DNA of 64,000 bases from Diadophis punctatus similis (Eukaryota > Chordata > Lepidosauria > Squamata > Dipsadidae). Numbering within the stretch: position 1 is the stretch's first letter; each line of letters begins with the position of its first letter. The notes under the pieces were generated by a model. The model did not search any database. It was not told the origin of the DNA and saw only the letters and a list, made by a program, of their open reading frames with translations. The DNA lies in the NCBI GenBank assembly GCA_023053685.1, contig JALIGW010000218.1:118489-182488 (forward strand), given 5' to 3'. Below are positions 62,796-64,000 of the stretch, piece after piece. The position numbers were made by a program, and so were the translations under genes.

Positions 62796-64000
62796 TTGAC
62801 AAACACCTCAGAAATGAAAATGAAACACATATTCCTGTTCCCCATGGGCTGGAAAGCCAAATTCTCGCTTGATTTTCGATTCCGAGCCTACCCTGAAGAG
62901 CTAGCTCACGGTCTAACACAGCATTCGCCTTATTTCTCAATTCAGCCCAAAAACATCACTTTTGACAAACACCTCAGAAATGAAAAAGAAACACATATTC
63001 CTGTTCCCCACGGGCTGGAAAGCCAAATTCTTGCTTGATTTTCGATTCCGAGCCTACCCTGAAGAGCTAGCCCAAAGTCTAACACAGCATTCGCCTTAGG
63101 ACTCAATACAGCCAAAAATATGACTTTTGACAAACACCTCAGAAATGAAAATGAAACACATATTCCTGTTCCCCACAGGCTGGAAAGCCGAATTCTCGCT
63201 TGATTTTCGATTCCGAGCCTACCCTGAAGAGCTAGCCCAAGGTCTAACACAGCATTCGCCTTAGGACTCAATACAGCCAAAAACATCACTTTTGACAAAC
63301 ACCTCAGAAATGAAAAAGAAACACATATTCCTGTTCCCCACAGGCTGGAAAGCCGAATTCTCACTTGATTTTCGATTCCGAGCCTACCCTGAAGAGCTAG
63401 CTCAAGGTCTAACACAGCATTCGCCTTATTTCTCAATTCAGCCCAAAAACATCACTTTTGACAAACACCTCAGAAATGAAAATGAAACACATATTCTTGT
63501 TCCCCATGGGCTGGACAGCCGAATTCTCGCTTGATTTTCGATTCCGAGCCTACCCTGAAGAGCTAGCCCAAAGTCTAACACAGCATTCGCCTTAGGACTC
63601 AATACAGCCAAAAATATGACTTTTGACAAACACCTCAGAAATGAAAATGAAACACATATTCCTGTTCCCCACAGGCTGGAAAGCCGAATTCTCGCTTGAT
63701 TTTCGATTCCGAGCCTACCCTGAAGAGCTAGCCCAAGGTCTAACACAGCATTCGCCTTAGGACTCAATACAGCCAAAAACATCACTTTTGACAAACACCT
63801 CAGAAATGAAAAAGAAACACATATTCCTGTTCCCCACAGGCTGGAAAGCCGAATTCTCACTTGATTTTCGATTCCGAGCCTACCCTGAAGAGCTAGCTCA
63901 AGGTCTAACACAGCATTCGCCTTATTTCTCAATTCAGCCCAAAAACATCACTTTTGACAAACACCTCAGAAATGAAAATGAAACACATATTCTTGTTCCC
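62796..64000. repeat. 29-monomer HOR, partial copy D with duplicated trimer
   Basis: Starts J1, C, J3, J2, C like copies A-C. Where they continue with J8 it has a second J3-J2-C trimer (62,942 to 63,438, displacement 496 bp). The window ends in the monomer after that trimer, so the array continues beyond base 64000. Confidence 0.85.

Larger units (their letters stand above)
1..64000. repeat. Satellite DNA array, about 166-bp monomer, head-to-tail
   Basis: The motif CTTTTGACAAACACCTCAG recurs every 165 or 166 bp through the whole window, for example at 3485, 3651, 3816, 3982, 4148 and 4314. This gives roughly 386 monomers. All lie in the same orientation; I saw no inversion and no non-satellite insertion. 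Each monomer carries in order an A/T-rich part with several A-tracts, a TTCCTGTTCCCC motif, GGCTGGAAAGCC, an EcoRI-type GAATTC (often mutated to AAATTC), the segment CTTGATTTTCGATTCCGAGCC, an NheI-type GCTAGC, and a variable junction (CATTCGCCTTA plus one of several tails). Length 165 versus 166 depends mainly on five versus six bases in the A-run or an extra C at the junction. Tandem arrays of this size with nested multimers are a eukaryotic heterochromatin feature. Centromeric function is only inferred. The family is not recognised by sequence. Confidence 0.97.

Noticed and set aside
1..64000. CRISPR array or bacterial repeat system
   Set aside because: The 166-bp unit is repeated in full with no unique spacers, no cas-like genes are present, and the HOR structure is eukaryotic satellite behaviour.
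1..64000. Tandem-repeat protein gene (coding repeat)
   Set aside because: The dominant period of 166 bp is not a multiple of three, stops occur in every forward frame of the monomer, and frequent single-base indels are tolerated.
1..64000. Assignment to a named species or satellite family
   Set aside because: Length alone (166 bp) is shared by unrelated satellites. I do not recognise the sequence, and a database search would be needed.

Overview
The window is one uninterrupted tandem array of satellite DNA. A monomer of about 166 bp (165- and 166-bp length classes, rare 164-bp variants) repeats head to tail from base 1 to base 64000, roughly 386 times and always in the same orientation. I found no gene, RNA gene, transposon, CRISPR array or non-satellite island. 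This organisation points to a eukaryote, in constitutive heterochromatin such as a centromere, pericentromere or subtelomere. Most common differences between monomers are CG/TG/CA alternatives at the same positions, which suggests a lineage that methylates CpG, for example a flowering plant or a vertebrate. From memory, 166 bp is the satellite length reported for Prunus centromeres. I cannot compare sequences here, so that is a weak lead and not an identification.

The structure lies in how diverged monomers are arranged into higher-order repeats (HORs). Bases 1-1450 are an indel-rich segment whose first 1.14 kb parallels 5131-6273. Bases 1.45-4.8 kb are heterogeneous and include a diverged relative of the later 17-monomer HOR. 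Bases 4.8-9.43 kb are built from three-monomer modules and a 7-monomer (1158 bp) HOR. Bases 9.06-11.85 kb reappear at 22.14-24.93 kb, displaced by 13,080 bp. A 15-monomer HOR (2484 bp) occurs as three nearly identical copies at 15.74-22.9 kb. At 27.3-32.5 kb a five-monomer core repeats with 0, 5, 1 and 1 extra monomers. A 17-monomer HOR (2818 bp) occupies about 32.7-48.8 kb, with copies of 17, 17, 12, 17 and 18 monomers and a truncated sixth. Bases 48.8-50.7 kb hold dimeric amplifications. A 29-monomer HOR (4807 bp) with one copy shortened to 15 monomers fills 50.69-62.8 kb, and a fourth copy with a duplicated trimer runs off the window end.

The blocks are mosaics of each other. Several HOR length variants have recognisable hybrid monomers at their junctions, as expected from unequal crossover or gene conversion in register with the monomer. 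The many short open frames are by-products of the repeat. They shift with the 166-bp period and are not proposed as genes. No previously undescribed gene system is present; the interest is in the recent evolutionary history of a satellite array.

Monomers are named here by the junction upstream of the CTTTTGAC motif. J1 = GGACTCAATACAGCC + AAAAAACATGAC. J2 = the same with AAAAACATCAC. J3 = the same with AAAAATATGAC; J3b = AAAAATATCAC. C = TTTCTCAATTCAGCCC + AAAAACATCAC; C' has AAAACCATCAC. J5 = TTCTAAATTCAGCCC + AAAAGCATC. J6 = the AATTTCTAAATTC type followed by TTTTGAAAAAC. J7 = GAACTCAATAC. J8 = GGACTGAATAC. J9 = AAAAAAAATGAC.
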